Assembly (NCBI RefSeq): GCF_021018805.1 | Contig: NC_086251.1 | Span: forward strand, 38,944,767 to 39,008,766 | DNA length: 64,000 nucleotides | Source of the DNA: Prinia subflava | Taxonomy: Eukaryota > Chordata > Aves > Passeriformes > Cisticolidae | Reading direction: 5' to 3' | In this document: positions 1-13,300 of the stretch, in pieces | Layout of the letters: each line of letters opens with the position of its first letter | Position numbering within the stretch: the stretch's first letter is position 1 | The notes under the pieces: generated by a model | Told to the model about the DNA's origin: nothing | Databases searched by the model: none | The model's input: the letters and a program-made list of their open reading frames with translations, nothing else | Made by a program: the position numbers and the translations under genes

Positions 1-1294
1 GCAGATGCCCAGTGAGCATGAGCAAAGTGAATGCTCTACAGCAGTCACTCCAGGCCTAGTGGAAGCCAGAAGGAAGGGAACTTTAGTTTTTGGCTATGCA
101 CACCCAAGGCGACCATAGGCTTGGATTTTCTCTTTCTGTGTGTAGGCCAGAGGAGGTCAGCACTGCAGTGTGTCAGGCTGCTCACAAACAGTCGAATTTC
201 AGTTCTCCAAGATTTCTGCTCTCCCCTGTTCAATTCTTTATTTCACTGATTCCAAGTCAATCCTAGTAAATCTCATCCTGTTACACACTCCATGGTTGGA
301 TCCTAGCCTTGTGGATCTGTTTGCTCTTAAGCTTTCCTCAGTCTGAGCAATCTGCAGCACTGCTTTTTTCCTCGACATCTATGTCATTTATCCTAAGCAT
401 CTGCTTTTCATCTTTAATCCCTTTACAAAAATAGGTTCTTGAAGGCCACCTGCCATAAGCCAGCAAGAGCAGTTTTGGCTTGCCAGGCTTCTCATTAAAG
501 TGAGTACCTCAAGCTCCAACTTTTTGGGCTTCACTTTATCACTTCCTGAGCATATGTAGCAGTAAGACAACACAAAGTTTGTGAAGATTTTGAAATCAGT
601 CGCTCTGTACTTGGACAGACAATACTAACAAACTTTTACAGGTGTTTCTTTACCTCCTCAGTCTGGTTTGTCCTCCACATTCAGGTAAGGGTGCCTCTGC
701 AGAAATCTTTGTCTTTCCTATCCTGCCATCATAAACTTTTCCCTGAATTGTAGAATTTTCCTTCTGTATATTTATTTTATTTTCTTTCATCTGATCTTGC
801 AGTTAAACAGAACTATTCTGCTTTGGAAGTATGTCCATCTGTTCTGCCCCAGCATCCTTTGTCTGTCTGCAAGTTACCTTCGAGTGACCCTGCGGTCTTT
901 CAAACTGTGTGGTTTAAAAGCAGTCCTGTTAGCTCCTCTTCTCTTTCAAATCCGTCAGAATGGCTGGAAATAAGTGGTTTCAGCCATTCCATTTCTTGAA
1001 AATTAGGGTTTTTTCTTTCTCGTTAGTTGGATACATAGCAGAGCCATGATGCAAAGCAGCCATTTCAGAAGCTTTTTAGATAAAACAATGGTATAAGAGT
1101 TTAATAAAATTAATTGGAATTTTTCATTATATACAGATTCTCCAGGTCATCACATGGACATTTTCAAATCTTGTGATGTTATGAAGAAACTCCTAATATT
1201 TGGGTTTATTCAGAATTTGTTTCCTGGAAACATGTGGCTACACAAAAATACTAGTTTTCATTTCTTCTCATATGAAATTCTCATATGAACATAA
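1..1294. other. Stretch without a recognised feature
   Basis: AT-rich intergenic DNA with only short random frames. No gene or named repeat is recognised. Confidence 0.4.
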
Positions 1295-2275
1295 CCAGAG
1301 GATGGCTTTGTTGGATCAGGTCTAACTGATCAAGGATGCAGTGTTTGACAGTGTTCAATGGCTAACTCCCACAATCTAATAGATAGGGGAAATACAGCAT
1401 GATAGTACTGTGTTTTCCTTTAGACATCTAAGAAATCAATGATTTAATGATTTCCTGAGCAGAAACTTGCACTGAGGTCATGTTGTGGCTAGTAACCAGA
1501 AGAAGAATTTAATTCCATAAATTTGCCCAAGGCATTTTAACCCCCTTGCACTTCTGGCCCCATGAAACCTACATCAGTGAATTTCACAAAAAGATTATGC
1601 AGCATTTATTTTTGTTACTTTTAAACCTACTACTTCATCCTTTCACTAGATGCCCTTTTGTTCTTATTCACCTTCCTCATGTCATTTTTTATGGGTCTTC
1701 GTTTCCAAGCTGAAGAGTCTTAGTGTAATAAACTAAGACTTGATAAGAAACTATGTTATCCTACTGATAAATCTGATCTGGTTTTCTATTTTTTTTTCTT
1801 GAATCCATTGTAACCTTATATTCTTTTATTGTGGCTTCACTGTTGGGCTAGAGTCTACTGTGTGGCTGCAGTATGAATTTGTTTATTGATGCGGAGATGC
1901 TTTCTCTTTTCTTCTCTATCTCCCCCAGTAATTTCTAACATATTATGTTCCACATATGTCATTACTGACCATTGAGCTGATATTTTCAGAGGACTATACA
2001 AAAAGATTGCCAAAAGCTCCTTCTCGCACCACTGGTTAATTTAGGGCCTATCTTTGTGTATGTAAAGGGGTTGTTTTTCTTCAGATTTGTTACTTTGCAT
2101 GCATCAACATTAGGTTCAACAGTCATTTTAGTGGCAGCTTATTCAGTGTGAGATCTTGGGATCTTTCTAAGACTCTCCATAACCAGCTCTAGTTTTGAAG
2201 AGCTTGAGTATCAGTAATAGTCTCTCTTTACTCATGGCACCCCCATTTTCTTATCATTTATGAGTGTTCTGGACA
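1295..2275 (-). mobile_element. Ancient CR1 LINE remnant, 3' portion, antisense
   Basis: A second, even more decayed copy of the same ancient CR1 type as at 55.2 kb, also on the minus strand. Plus-strand landmarks in order are: GGATCAGGTCTAACTGATC (1314) with GACAGTGTTCAATGGCTAAC (1348); TCCATAAATTTGCCC (1514); ACTTTTAAACCTACTACTTC (1617); GTTTCCAAGCTGAAGAGTC (1701); GTGTGGCTGCAGTATGAATT (1860); TTTTCAGAGGACTATAC (1983); GTTACTTTGCATGCATCAAC (2089) and GTGTGAGATCTTGGG (2146). No coding frame is left. The edges are approximate. Confidence 0.78.
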
Positions 2276-5200
2276 GAGTTTAGCTAGAATGTACTGGGGA
2301 CCTACTTCTGTATTTTTCATCAAAATGGTAAAACCTAGCCATTTATTCCTGTCCTTGAAGCAGAAAACCTACCATCTTATGCCAGGACAGTTTAATTCCA
2401 GAGTCTTTGATGAAGAACTTTATCAAAAACATTTTTTCAAATCAGCTATACACTGTGTAGTCAATATATAAGCATTGATCTTTTTCTTGAAAATTAGTGC
2501 TGAAGTTGCTAACAGCTGTTTGCCTAGGAAAACTCTGGGGGAAACCAAACATGCAAATTTAGTAAGTGCATAAACAGGGTTCTACATATGTATTAAAAAT
2601 TGTTATCTTAAAGCCTGTTTTGTAACTTTTCCGTGATTGGTGTTGGCAATGCAACTAACTGCGTGTAATTGGTAGTACTTTAGTATTTATTTCCCTTTCC
2701 CTTCTGTACGGCTTCTATTATGCATGGCTACTTGTAGTTAGGGAGGAGGTGCCTCACTAAAAACCTGATCCACTGAAATAAACCTAAGATTTACTCTGAA
2801 ACTGAAGGGGATTTCTGGAGTTCTTAGGTTTTGCATTGGTGTGGTGCAGAAGGCAGAGTATCAAGCCCAGTAAGCCAAAGCCACTTTTCCTATGCAAAAA
2901 AACTGAATGGTGTAAAATGCTATCATTAATAGGCACTCATAGTATTGGAGATAAATGTAAAGAGGGAAACTGTAAGCATACTTATAAGTACAGAAGGCTT
3001 AACTGTGCCATTAATCCACAGTTGCCTTAAGTGAATCAGAGGATGTGGGGTTACTGTGAGTCCAGAAGTATCGGGCAATATAGCTGCTAACCACAGGAAC
3101 CTTCCAGAAAGAAATTCTCTGTGGCCATAACAGGCTCCAGGTTTCCCACATATAATGTGCAACACTAAGTAAGATGGACAGAAATATCAGGAAAATGCAA
3201 GGAGTGAGGTGGTCTCAGTTACTCATACTGAATCACCAATGAGAGTAGGCTATGTGCCATGCCATTGAGTCTTGGATATGAAAGTACTGATCCTGCCATT
3301 ATTTTAGTAAGTGGAGCCGCAGAAATGTCATAAGAGCTGTAGCATGTATCTTTTAGAAGCAGTCCTGAAATTGGGGTATAGAAAATAGGAGGTTGCTTTC
3401 TTAGTGTTTGTGCCTTCTCTTCTATAGCTCTTGTGCCACAGTTTAAATTATCAATATCTATACTTCACTGCAGCTTCCTACTTTGGTAGACAAATGTACT
3501 TGACTCCCCACAGTTATTGCAATTGGAGGGGGATCTGATTAGGATGCTTTTCCTAATTAAGTGATATCACCTAAAGTGAGTTTCCCTACCATTGTCTCAC
3601 TGCGGTGTAAAAATAACAACAGAGGAGAATCATTTGGTTATTTTATTTTCCTGATTAAAACGTCTTTACTAATTCAAGTTTTACAGGGTAAAATTCCATC
3701 TTAATGAAAGACTGAGGGTCAGTTTTCTAACACAGCTAATTATGTGTCCTCATATCCCAATCACAGTTAGGGCTGAATTCCACTGAATTTAACAGCAGCA
3801 CGTCTCAGTAGATCCATACGTAAGGAGAAAGCCCAAGGTGGATACTCAGCCACCAGAGATCAAACAAAAGGTCCTTCAGAGCGTTTTCTGCCTGCAGCCA
3901 AGTCTGAGAGAAAGCTATATATCATGCCCCCCCCAACCAAATACAGCATAAAAGTGAGTTTATACAGTGTGCCTGAACTTCTTTGACTTCAGCCAATTGC
4001 ATAGGAACTGTGTATTTCAGATTCAATTTCTATGGTTTTGCTTTTGCAATAAACGGCTCTTTCCAGGGGAAACATTCCTCTAGAGTCTTGTCCCTTTCTG
4101 TACTCCTTTTAAAGGTGCATCTGAACCCATATTTGACCAAACCTCTGCTCTCCTGGGGCAGATAGTTCCATTGAACTGGTCGGCCAAATAAAGAGGATTT
4201 GGAACATCTTTCTGTACTTTATGTCTCTTGTTAGTAACTACAAAGATGATAGATTAGTTTGTATTTTATCAGCACTCTCTCTTTGTTTCCCTGCCCTATT
4301 TAGGTATTTGTTCATGAGGTTGCATAGGAAATCTTTTTAAGACCTTAAAAAATAAATAGTCATGGTCTTAAAAATATATTTCTCCTAGAAAAAGAAATAG
4401 TTTGTAATGGAAAAGAGTTGTTTTACTTAAGAAAGATAGAAGTTAAATGTATTAATTTTTATTAAAGAATTGCAGGCATAGCCACTGGATCTGATTCCTG
4501 CAGGTCTTCCAGCTGAATACCATATTTATGGAATTCTTTCCCAAAATATGTTTCAGCGTCAGGCCTGGTTAGCTAGATTTTCTAAACAGATTACGGTGTA
4601 ATGTTCATTCATTCATTTATTGTTTGTTTAGTTTTAGCTCTAAAATCTATGTTGCTTCCATCTTTCTCATGATTGCAGCACACTTTAAAAATCAGTTTTC
4701 TTTATACTAATAAAAAAGTTGAATCCGGATTTCATATGGCTCATTCATTTCATTTTGACTAGGAGCACTCTGTAAAGAATATTTCATCCCTGTGCTGGTT
4801 TTTTCTGTGCCTTTGTGCCTGTGTGCTTAGCCACCAAGTAGTTTTCTTTCTTCTACTTCCTTTCTCAGTACTGTTGTTTTTATTGATTCTATTACAATAA
4901 GTAACACACAAAAGAGAAGATTAGGACAGAAAGATTTCCCCAGTCCATCAATAAATTCCCTAGGCTTCATTAGCTGTAATTTCTTGAAAAGACTTAGAGT
5001 TACATTTACATTATTAAAATAAAATGTATAATCCAAGGGATCAGCTCTTTCACATTTAATAATGTACACCAAAAATAATTCAGCTGAAGCCAGTGGCTTA
5101 AATTTGTACGAGAGTGCAGAAAACCAGACTGGTGTACAAAATGGCAAATTCTTGTCACTTCTGCTTAGGCAAAATTCTAGAGAAAGACAGCTGTGAGAGT

Positions 5201-6479
5201 TTTGTCCAAATAAGAATTTTGATCCACAGCCAAGGAGCATGAAGAAGACCAGAATTAAGTACCACTATTTTCTAGATAGAAGTGTTTGATAGACTGCTCT
5301 GTGCTTGTGATTTTTTTTTCTCCTCAAATGTTTTTCTTTTCAGTTGTACACAGCACAGCAGATTCTCTCCATATTAGCAGAAGACAATTTTGCTGTTGGA
5401 AATTATGACAAATGAAGTGATTGAATTTTCTCTTTTAAAATTTCTCGCACAGTATATCCTATTATTGAGCCAAAGTCTAGTATCAACTTTCTGTAACTCC
5501 ATGATTCACTTTATAACTTTGTCTATCAAAAGGATTCAAATATTTTTACCTAAACCATTTGACCTTTCCCTGAGATATATTTGCTTTAAGAAACAATGAG
5601 TTCAGAGACAATTCTGTGACTACTTTAATACTCAAAGTTAACACTGAGGCATTGACATTGCATTTAATAAAAAAAATGGGGTCAGCAATGTGATTTTTCA
5701 TTAGCCACTGATCATAAAATTGCCAGTGTGTTAAGAACATTGCAGTCGTTGCAAGCAAACAGTGTCTCATTCACAAATGTTTAATTGAAACATGAACATG
5801 AATGGCACAATTGTCCTGCTGGTCAGTTTTGAATATCTCCTGTAATAGAAGCATTAAATAATTTGAAGGCATATGCTCTATTGCAGTAGTTTATTAAATA
5901 CAAATGAGACTTCAGAGAAGCTTAAGAGCAGTCTTTGAAATTTCATTTACTTCTGCTTTCAATTCTTATTGAAAGAGGTTTGGGATTGTTTTTTACTGTC
6001 TGTTTCTTTCTTTCTTTTTTTTCACCCAAAGCAATCAAACTAATGATACAAGGTAGTTTCCTTTTTAAGTGTGAATCCTTGCATTCCCTCTTCCTAATTA
6101 ATCCCATTGCCAAGCCCTATTCACTTTTGTAATAAAAGTGGCCCCTTTTCGGTTGGGTCTGGTATTTACAACTGTGGGGCAGAAAATGTCTTAGTACTAC
6201 TTATTTGTTGTTACAACATGAAGAGCAACAGTGAACAAATAATAAATAATGTCTGAGGAAAACATGTTGCTAGGATTCAGAAAGTTCACAAAAAGAGCTG
6301 TCTCGCTTAGTGTGGCTTTTCAGACAAAATATTTTTTGTCTTCTGCATTCTCTAGTATCTATCCTTGTTTAAAAACATGGTTCTGAGTTGTGAAGCATTG
6401 CCTCTGACCTCAACAATAGTACATGTTTATAAATATGTACACAGTGAATACTAAATCCCAGATTTTAAAGTAATACCTG
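2276..6479. other. Gene-free intergenic stretch
   Basis: AT-rich DNA. The only sizeable frame (137 residues, minus strand, 4827-5240) has no domain, no conserved composition and no splice context, so I treat it as chance. No named repeat is seen. Confidence 0.45.
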
Positions 6480-7330
6480 TTAAAGCAAATACTATATTCT
6501 GTATGTTTTAGCTGATGTTAATCCATAGTCAAGCTTCGGCATCCTTCACTCTGAAGTTACAGCCACTTTTTTTGGAAAGAAAGCAATTTAGACATTTCAT
6601 CTCAGCTGTTGTGTAAAATGGGAAGCTGTTTAGTGCCTTTTTGAAATGCATGATGCAAAGAGTCTTAGCCTTTTAAATACACACATTGCACAATCCAAAT
6701 TAAATTACAGCGATATAGTGCATTAAATAGAGTCCTTCTCCTTGGAAAGTCGTTGGCCTTATAGAAGTTAACTCTGCACCCTCCTCTGGGCTAGAATATT
6801 AGTTGAATAGTTGCAATAAGAAGATCACATGCTATTTAAAGGCATTAAGCAAAGTGTAGACATTTAATACAGGTGACTCAGCTGTGCATTCAGTTAATAT
6901 GGAAATAATTATTATAATGTAGCACTTCATTATTTATAATGCATTAAATGGAGATTTTTGTATGATGCCTTTACAAATGGTTCTCTTGCATAACAGATAA
7001 CTGAAGTACACAAAAATTAAAGTAGGTTCAGAAAGGTAAAAAGATCATTAAATAAGCAATATATCTGATTTGATGATTAAGAACAAACATTAACACACAC
7101 AAATAGAATTATAAAACACACCGTTCAGTGGTTTAATCTCTGTTTTTATGGATTTTTTTAAAAATATCTTATCTGGTACAGTAATACTGTCTGAAAGAAC
7201 TCCTTAATTTGAATGAAAAAGCTATATGCTTTCTAATTATTTTCTTCATGTAGAGTGTGGGAAATGTTTATTCTAAAGCTTAGATGAAGCACTGATGTTA
7301 GAAATGTTGTAAAGCATTTCATGTTGACTG
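6480..7330. promoter_or_regulatory. Candidate conserved non-coding block
   Basis: Complex AT-rich single-copy sequence with many homeodomain-like cores (AGTTAATATGG, GGAAATAATTATTATAATG, GCATTAAATGG, GAGCTAATTAAC) and no repeat signature. Its texture is like that of deeply conserved enhancers near developmental genes, and it lies about 21 kb downstream of NKX2-1. Inference only. Confidence 0.27.
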
Positions 7331-10300
7331 GAGCTAATTAACAGCGATGCTTCAGTGTTGTTCTTGGTTTTAAGCAGGAATACACAGTACAATACCTTTT
7401 ATTTTGCTGTTCAATAGATTTTTGCTTAAAACCAGATAAATTCAACATCCTTACAATTTTAACTGGGTTTTTTTTCTTAAAAAATTTCTTGATGGATACA
7501 CTAGAAATATTTCCAATGTCATGTTGCTTTTTATATTTTAAAGTAAAATGTAATTTGGTGAATTTGTGCCCTTCTCTAAGTACAGTGTATATGTGAAACA
7601 TATTGCTTTATGGATGCATTTCTAAATCAAAGCTACATTTTTAAGGTAGTTATACAAAGAAAGCAAGTCCAGGCAGAGAAAGCTGCAAAAAAATCAATCA
7701 TTTCTTTTCCCTTCTCTCATACACAAGATCACTTTGAATCAGAAGTAAATGCTACTATCCTCTACATCCTACCTTTACCCATGTTTGTCTGTGGAGATAC
7801 ATTCAGGGAGTTAAAATCTGGAATAATAAAAAGCTGTTTTCAGTGCTGTAAAAGCAGGCATTTTCTTATTTTGCAAATCGTGTTGTTTAAATATTAAAGA
7901 TGTGTAGAATGTGTCTGAATTCATCATCTGACTTTAGTTGGTCATGGAATTTTAATATCTTGAGCTATGCAGTGCAATGAATTTTATTTAATATTAAAAC
8001 AAACCACCACTTCTAAATAATTTGCTTTTAAACATGAGAATGTTTCCCATCAGCTTCACACACACACACACAAAAGAAATCTGTGTAATTTTCATCTGAC
8101 TGCTAATTTACCCATCACCTCTTCATGCCACTTTTCAAATCCTTTATCCTTCTTTCAAAAGTGCTATTTTATTTTTCCTAGAAAGTTTCTTCATTCCTGC
8201 CCATACTGACTCTAAGAAGCCAGAACAAGACATTAATCTAAACTCAGAGGGTCTAAAACTAGTCATTTGAAGATTTCAGGCTCAAGAACTTCAGCTCTGC
8301 ATCACATAGGAGCCAGTCTGCAATGGGAACTCAATCTCCCACTTGGAATCTGCAGCTTTTGAAGTCATACCTTGTGATCAGTCTGTGCTCACTGCTCTCA
8401 CTGACCCTCTGGGGCATCAGATTCTCATTATGCTAAGGAGGGCTGCAGGGACAGTAGGAACAGACAGTTGGCTAAAATATGCAAAAATAAACTCCAGAGT
8501 ACAACCACCAGAGTAAAGTCTGTCAGCTGTTGGATTGCAGAAGAAATCAATCCCAGCTGAAATACTGTGTATATTTTATGCTGACAGTAGGTAGGATCTA
8601 CCCTTTCTCTCCATCCGCTGTTATGCCCCTCAGACAACCATGACATATTCTTGGACCCCTATGAAATCACACTTCTATAAAGTGGAATTGGAGCTGAGAG
8701 GCCTCTTCAGGCTTGGGGTCAGTGAGAGTGTACTACATCTTTTGTTTCTGTTACGCTGCTCCTGCTGCTTCTAGGGATTTGAGAGCAAGGAGAATAAGGA
8801 GAGACTTGTGACTGAGATGTTAGCTGCACAGTTCAGCAGGCTATTTTCTTGTTCCCCCTCAGGCTACAAATTTCTAGAAGATCATTGAGCCTGTTTCTTC
8901 TGCTCTTTTCTTATTTGGGTAAAAGTATTTTCTCTCTCTTTTTCTGTGGTTGAAGCTGGGCCTATTTCTGGGCTTTAGACACTGCAGTCAGATGATTAAG
9001 CTCCCCTTAATCTATACATAATCATCACCTTTGCACCATCAAAGGCCCTGTGTGTGACAGTGGTCATCCATGCAACAGAGAAAACAAAAATCTCTGACAG
9101 TTCAGAGCACAGACAGTTTTTCATTCTTTTTCATGTGCAGAAAATACATACTGAAATTGCAACTTGTGGTAGGTTTCCACAGGGCTTAAGAAGAAAATAG
9201 GTACTTCTTGTAATATATTACTATTCAATCACCTATTTACATTAAATGCCTTTCTATGGAATTAAGCATTCAAAGAGAAGAATTCTCTCCTTCAGTAAAA
9301 CCAGTATATATTCCAGTTCTTCCATATCCTCCTGTCTCCTCTCTATTTCATCTAGCTTTATGATTTTCCTTTGGGTTTCTTATCTTCCTCTTTCTGTGCA
9401 GCCATTTGTGTTCCCATTATTACCATCTGCATTTCCCCCTCCCCCTTTGTCTCCTTCCTGTCATTGCTTACTAAGATTTTGAAAACAAAGTAGATAAAAT
9501 TGAAAGGTTTTCTGAAGGCATTAACTTCATTGTTGTGTTTATATTTGTTTAACTCCAAGAGTTTAGAGGCATCTGAAAAATGGGACTGCAATTCCTGTAC
9601 AGTCTGAATACATCATCTGGGTCATTGAGATATATTACGTAGGCTATATGTGTAACATCTCAGGTCTCCAAACCATGTGCATTTTTTTTAATAGCATTGG
9701 TCTAGTAGTGCTTCACATTGAGGGCAGATCATACTTTTCCATTAGAAAGTTCCATGCTGGTTTTTTCTGGAAGGCCCCTTATTGGAAGTATTTTGGTGGA
9801 GCAAAGATTTCCAAAAACAACCCTCAAATCTTATTTCAATTCTATTGTATTAGATACTGGATATGAAGCTAGAATTGAAAAGGTAATCTGATTCTTAGCA
9901 TAATAGTGAAAACCATGGTTCAGATTAATTGAGATTTCTCATTTTCCTGACTGTGTTGGGTTTGAAGAAGCCCTTTTACTTGAGGTGTTAAAGGCTTATT
10001 GCAGCAGCCTGTCAAAGTACATTCTTAAGCCCCAGTTAGCTCCTGATACACCAGCATGGACTGGCAGCAGAGCTGACTCCTATGCCCTCTCCCTCCTTCC
10101 TTCCCTGCAGAAACACTTAGACTAGAAACAGAGAAGGTGCATAGGGAGCAGAAAAGTAGGGCCATGGCAGTGAGAATGAGAAATTAAATCTAGAGAAAGA
10201 CAGGTGGTAAAAGCTTTCTGGAGGCCTCTTCCTCTTGGGTCACGTACATAAAGAGCCCAAAATAGCTGTAGCTTGGATAGAGACAATGAAAAATGGGTTG

Positions 10301-13300
10301 CCATGTGTTTCCATCATGTGACTACTTTCTCCAGACAGACCAAAACCAGCAGGGAACTTGTCTTAGGGCTGAGTACAGGAGCCCTGTAACAGCTGATCAT
10401 ACCAGGCACCATAGATTTGTGGGGGGTTTAGAGTGGACTTTTCAGTGGAAGTTAAGGTTTCAGTACATTCGTGTGCCTGTGTGATGGCAGTTTGTCTTGT
10501 TTTGTTGAGAAACCCATGTTCCTGAGACTGGAAAGACCCCAGGACTTCCCATGCTGTGAAGTACAGGTGAATAGGAGGGACTTGTCAACAGCTGAGATGA
10601 ATAACTAATTCCACTCCCTGAGAGGGGAGGTGGCTGGGATTGAGTCACTGGCTTGTTGAGATACACGTGATGGATGACACAGTAAGTACAGAGAAGCAGT
10701 GTTTCCATGTATATTGAGCATTAACACAGAAACAGAAGTACTTTTCTACAACTGAAACATTTGTTCCTATTCACTGTTTCAGAGTTTTGTAAGGGTAAAA
10801 GCTTTGCAAACTTTTCTATATCTTGAATTCAGGTTAAGTGTAGCATAGATGTAGATGTCAGGTTATCAGTGTTACCTTTGTAATTGAGTGGTTAATGGTC
10901 TTGATCTCTAGTAATACCCTTTCTGAAAAAGAGAGCATTGAGACATTTCAAGGACAAAGAGGCTTTGTTGGTGTAGGATTCCTCAGAGTTACTGAAACTG
11001 AGACAAGAAAGAGCCAGTGTGTATCTTCTGTCTTTCTGCCTGCACACACCAGGTGACCACATGTCACCCAGAAATTTCTACATCAGGGTTCTGTGCATGC
11101 TGCAGAAAAACATACACCTTCAGTTTAAAGTGACAGAGGATCTACCACTCTTACACCTTCACTGTTAAAGATTTTCACCTTATTTCAGCTGAAGTTTCCT
11201 AGCCTAAGCTTTCAACTCTAAGGTGTCATGTTTCTTTCTACTTAATTAAAATGACATCTTGTATAGGAGATCTTTTCCTAGTCACATGTAAAGTGTCACT
11301 GTGTCACCTCAACCTCTTTGCTACTGCCCTGGAAAAACACACTTCATTGATTTCATATACAGAAAAAAACACTTGTATTCCACAAATAAATATAACTGAA
11401 ATGTCACTTCTAAACTGGGGTGGAAATGGAGTACGTAAGAGAATAAAAAGGAAGATACTGCTTTTATTTGCCAATATGTTTTTTTAAAAACCCAATACAC
11501 CTGAAAGTATCACATAGGAAGAGGAAAGAGTTTGGATTGTGGCATATATTTTTGTTTCCATTTGCTATAAGCATTAAAAAAGCAAGTGGTGATTTCTCCT
11601 ATTATGAAAAGACTCATAACATCCTGTGGCTCTTTTCCTTCAGAGAACATACCAGCTATTCAGGATAACATTTGTACTGCTCAAAATAGTGATGTATATA
11701 GCTCATGCTCTAAACTAGATAACTCCAGAGGACACTAGAAATAAAAGGACATTAGAAATAAGAGAAGACCTTTGGATCTTACAACATTGCTTACTGACTC
11801 AACATGGTTTTTCCAGGTTGCTCCAATTTCTGCAGCTTCTAGAAAAAAGGTTGCAATACACATTGCATGAACATCCTGACGGAACTGATTCTGAGATGCA
11901 AAGTACAGTGAGAAAGAGGAACCCTAGCTTTTAATATAACACCACAAAAGATGTTGCCCTATGTACCCTGCCTTTTTAAGAGCTCAAGAAAAGTGAGACC
12001 TTAAAAAGCCAAGTGTGAGTTGTCATGGTTCAAAGGTGCTGCTATTCCTGATACACCCAGATACACCTGGTAAAGTCCAAGAATTAAGGAAGTTCAGAAA
12101 GCTTCCAGACACAATTCTGATAGCACCCTTTGAAGTAATTATTCTGTACTTAACCACTTTGAGCATCTTGTTTTAGAAGCAGTAAGTAGTACTGTTGTCT
12201 GAGGAAAGGGTATTGAGTCATATGAGCTACTGGTCTGACTTTGCCTTTTTATATAATCTTTTCTCTATGCCTAGCCATTGTTCTATAAATAATATTCTAG
12301 TTTCTGTGAACTTTTGAATACTCACACCATCCCCAATTCTTTTGTGTCACTGCAGTATTACCAGGATTTTTGTCTAAGCTGTAATAGCCTCATACACCTC
12401 CATAAGCCTTACACCTTCATTAGGGCCTGGCATTTATTGGTGCAGCACACTACTGGAAATGAGTGGCAGAAATTTTCCTTACTTCAAGCAGTGAGGATTA
12501 GCAGAGAACTTCCAGAATACACCATCTCACTTTCCTCATTCCTTCAAGCCGTGCTATTAGTGTACATTACAGTGCAAGTTCTTGCCGAGCAGACTCTGGA
12601 TCATTCACTTTTTTCCCTGACTATTTTGGAATAGGCTGGCCTGGGTGAGACAAGGCATCCAGAAAGAATGTGACTCAAAGACATTTTTGAAATCTGTTTT
12701 CATCTTTGGAGACATCTACCTTTCACAGTTCTTGACAAGGTTCAGATTGTGACCAAGGTGTACTTTTTCTACCCAAAAATGTGAAAAAATAAGCCCATTT
12801 CATTGCTCTGGGTACATTGTCTTAAAACAATCAATAATAAAGATTGCATAGATTGCATATTGAAAAGTCAAGGATTACAAATAATGTGTTTCCATTATTT
12901 ATATTGCTAGATGATGTTTGTCCTGCAGCTTATGTCTTACAAAGCAGTCTTGACATCTGGGATTCACTTAACTAAATTTTTAGATAAGAGAAACGGGAAA
13001 ATTACTGAAATGCTTTTGTCACTGAGGTCTTCCATTCTAGAGACAAATCTCTCACTGTTTCATAAGAAATCCCAGTGCATTGAATCTGTAATTCAGAACT
13101 GGATGCATCAGGTTTTACTCTATTTACTATTTACTATTTGCTATTTACAGAATAGATCTCTCCAAGTGACAACAGCCTTAACAAAAAGAAAAAAGTAGAA
13201 AAACTCATTATTTGACTTCTTCACTTAAATATACCTGTAACACAGAGGACTTCAGAATAAAACAAAATTTAAAAATAAAACAACTCCATAAAAAAATGTT

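Noticed and set aside
4827..5240. 137-residue minus-strand frame
   Set aside because: No domain, no nearby splice or promoter signal; within chance length for 64 kb of AT-rich DNA.
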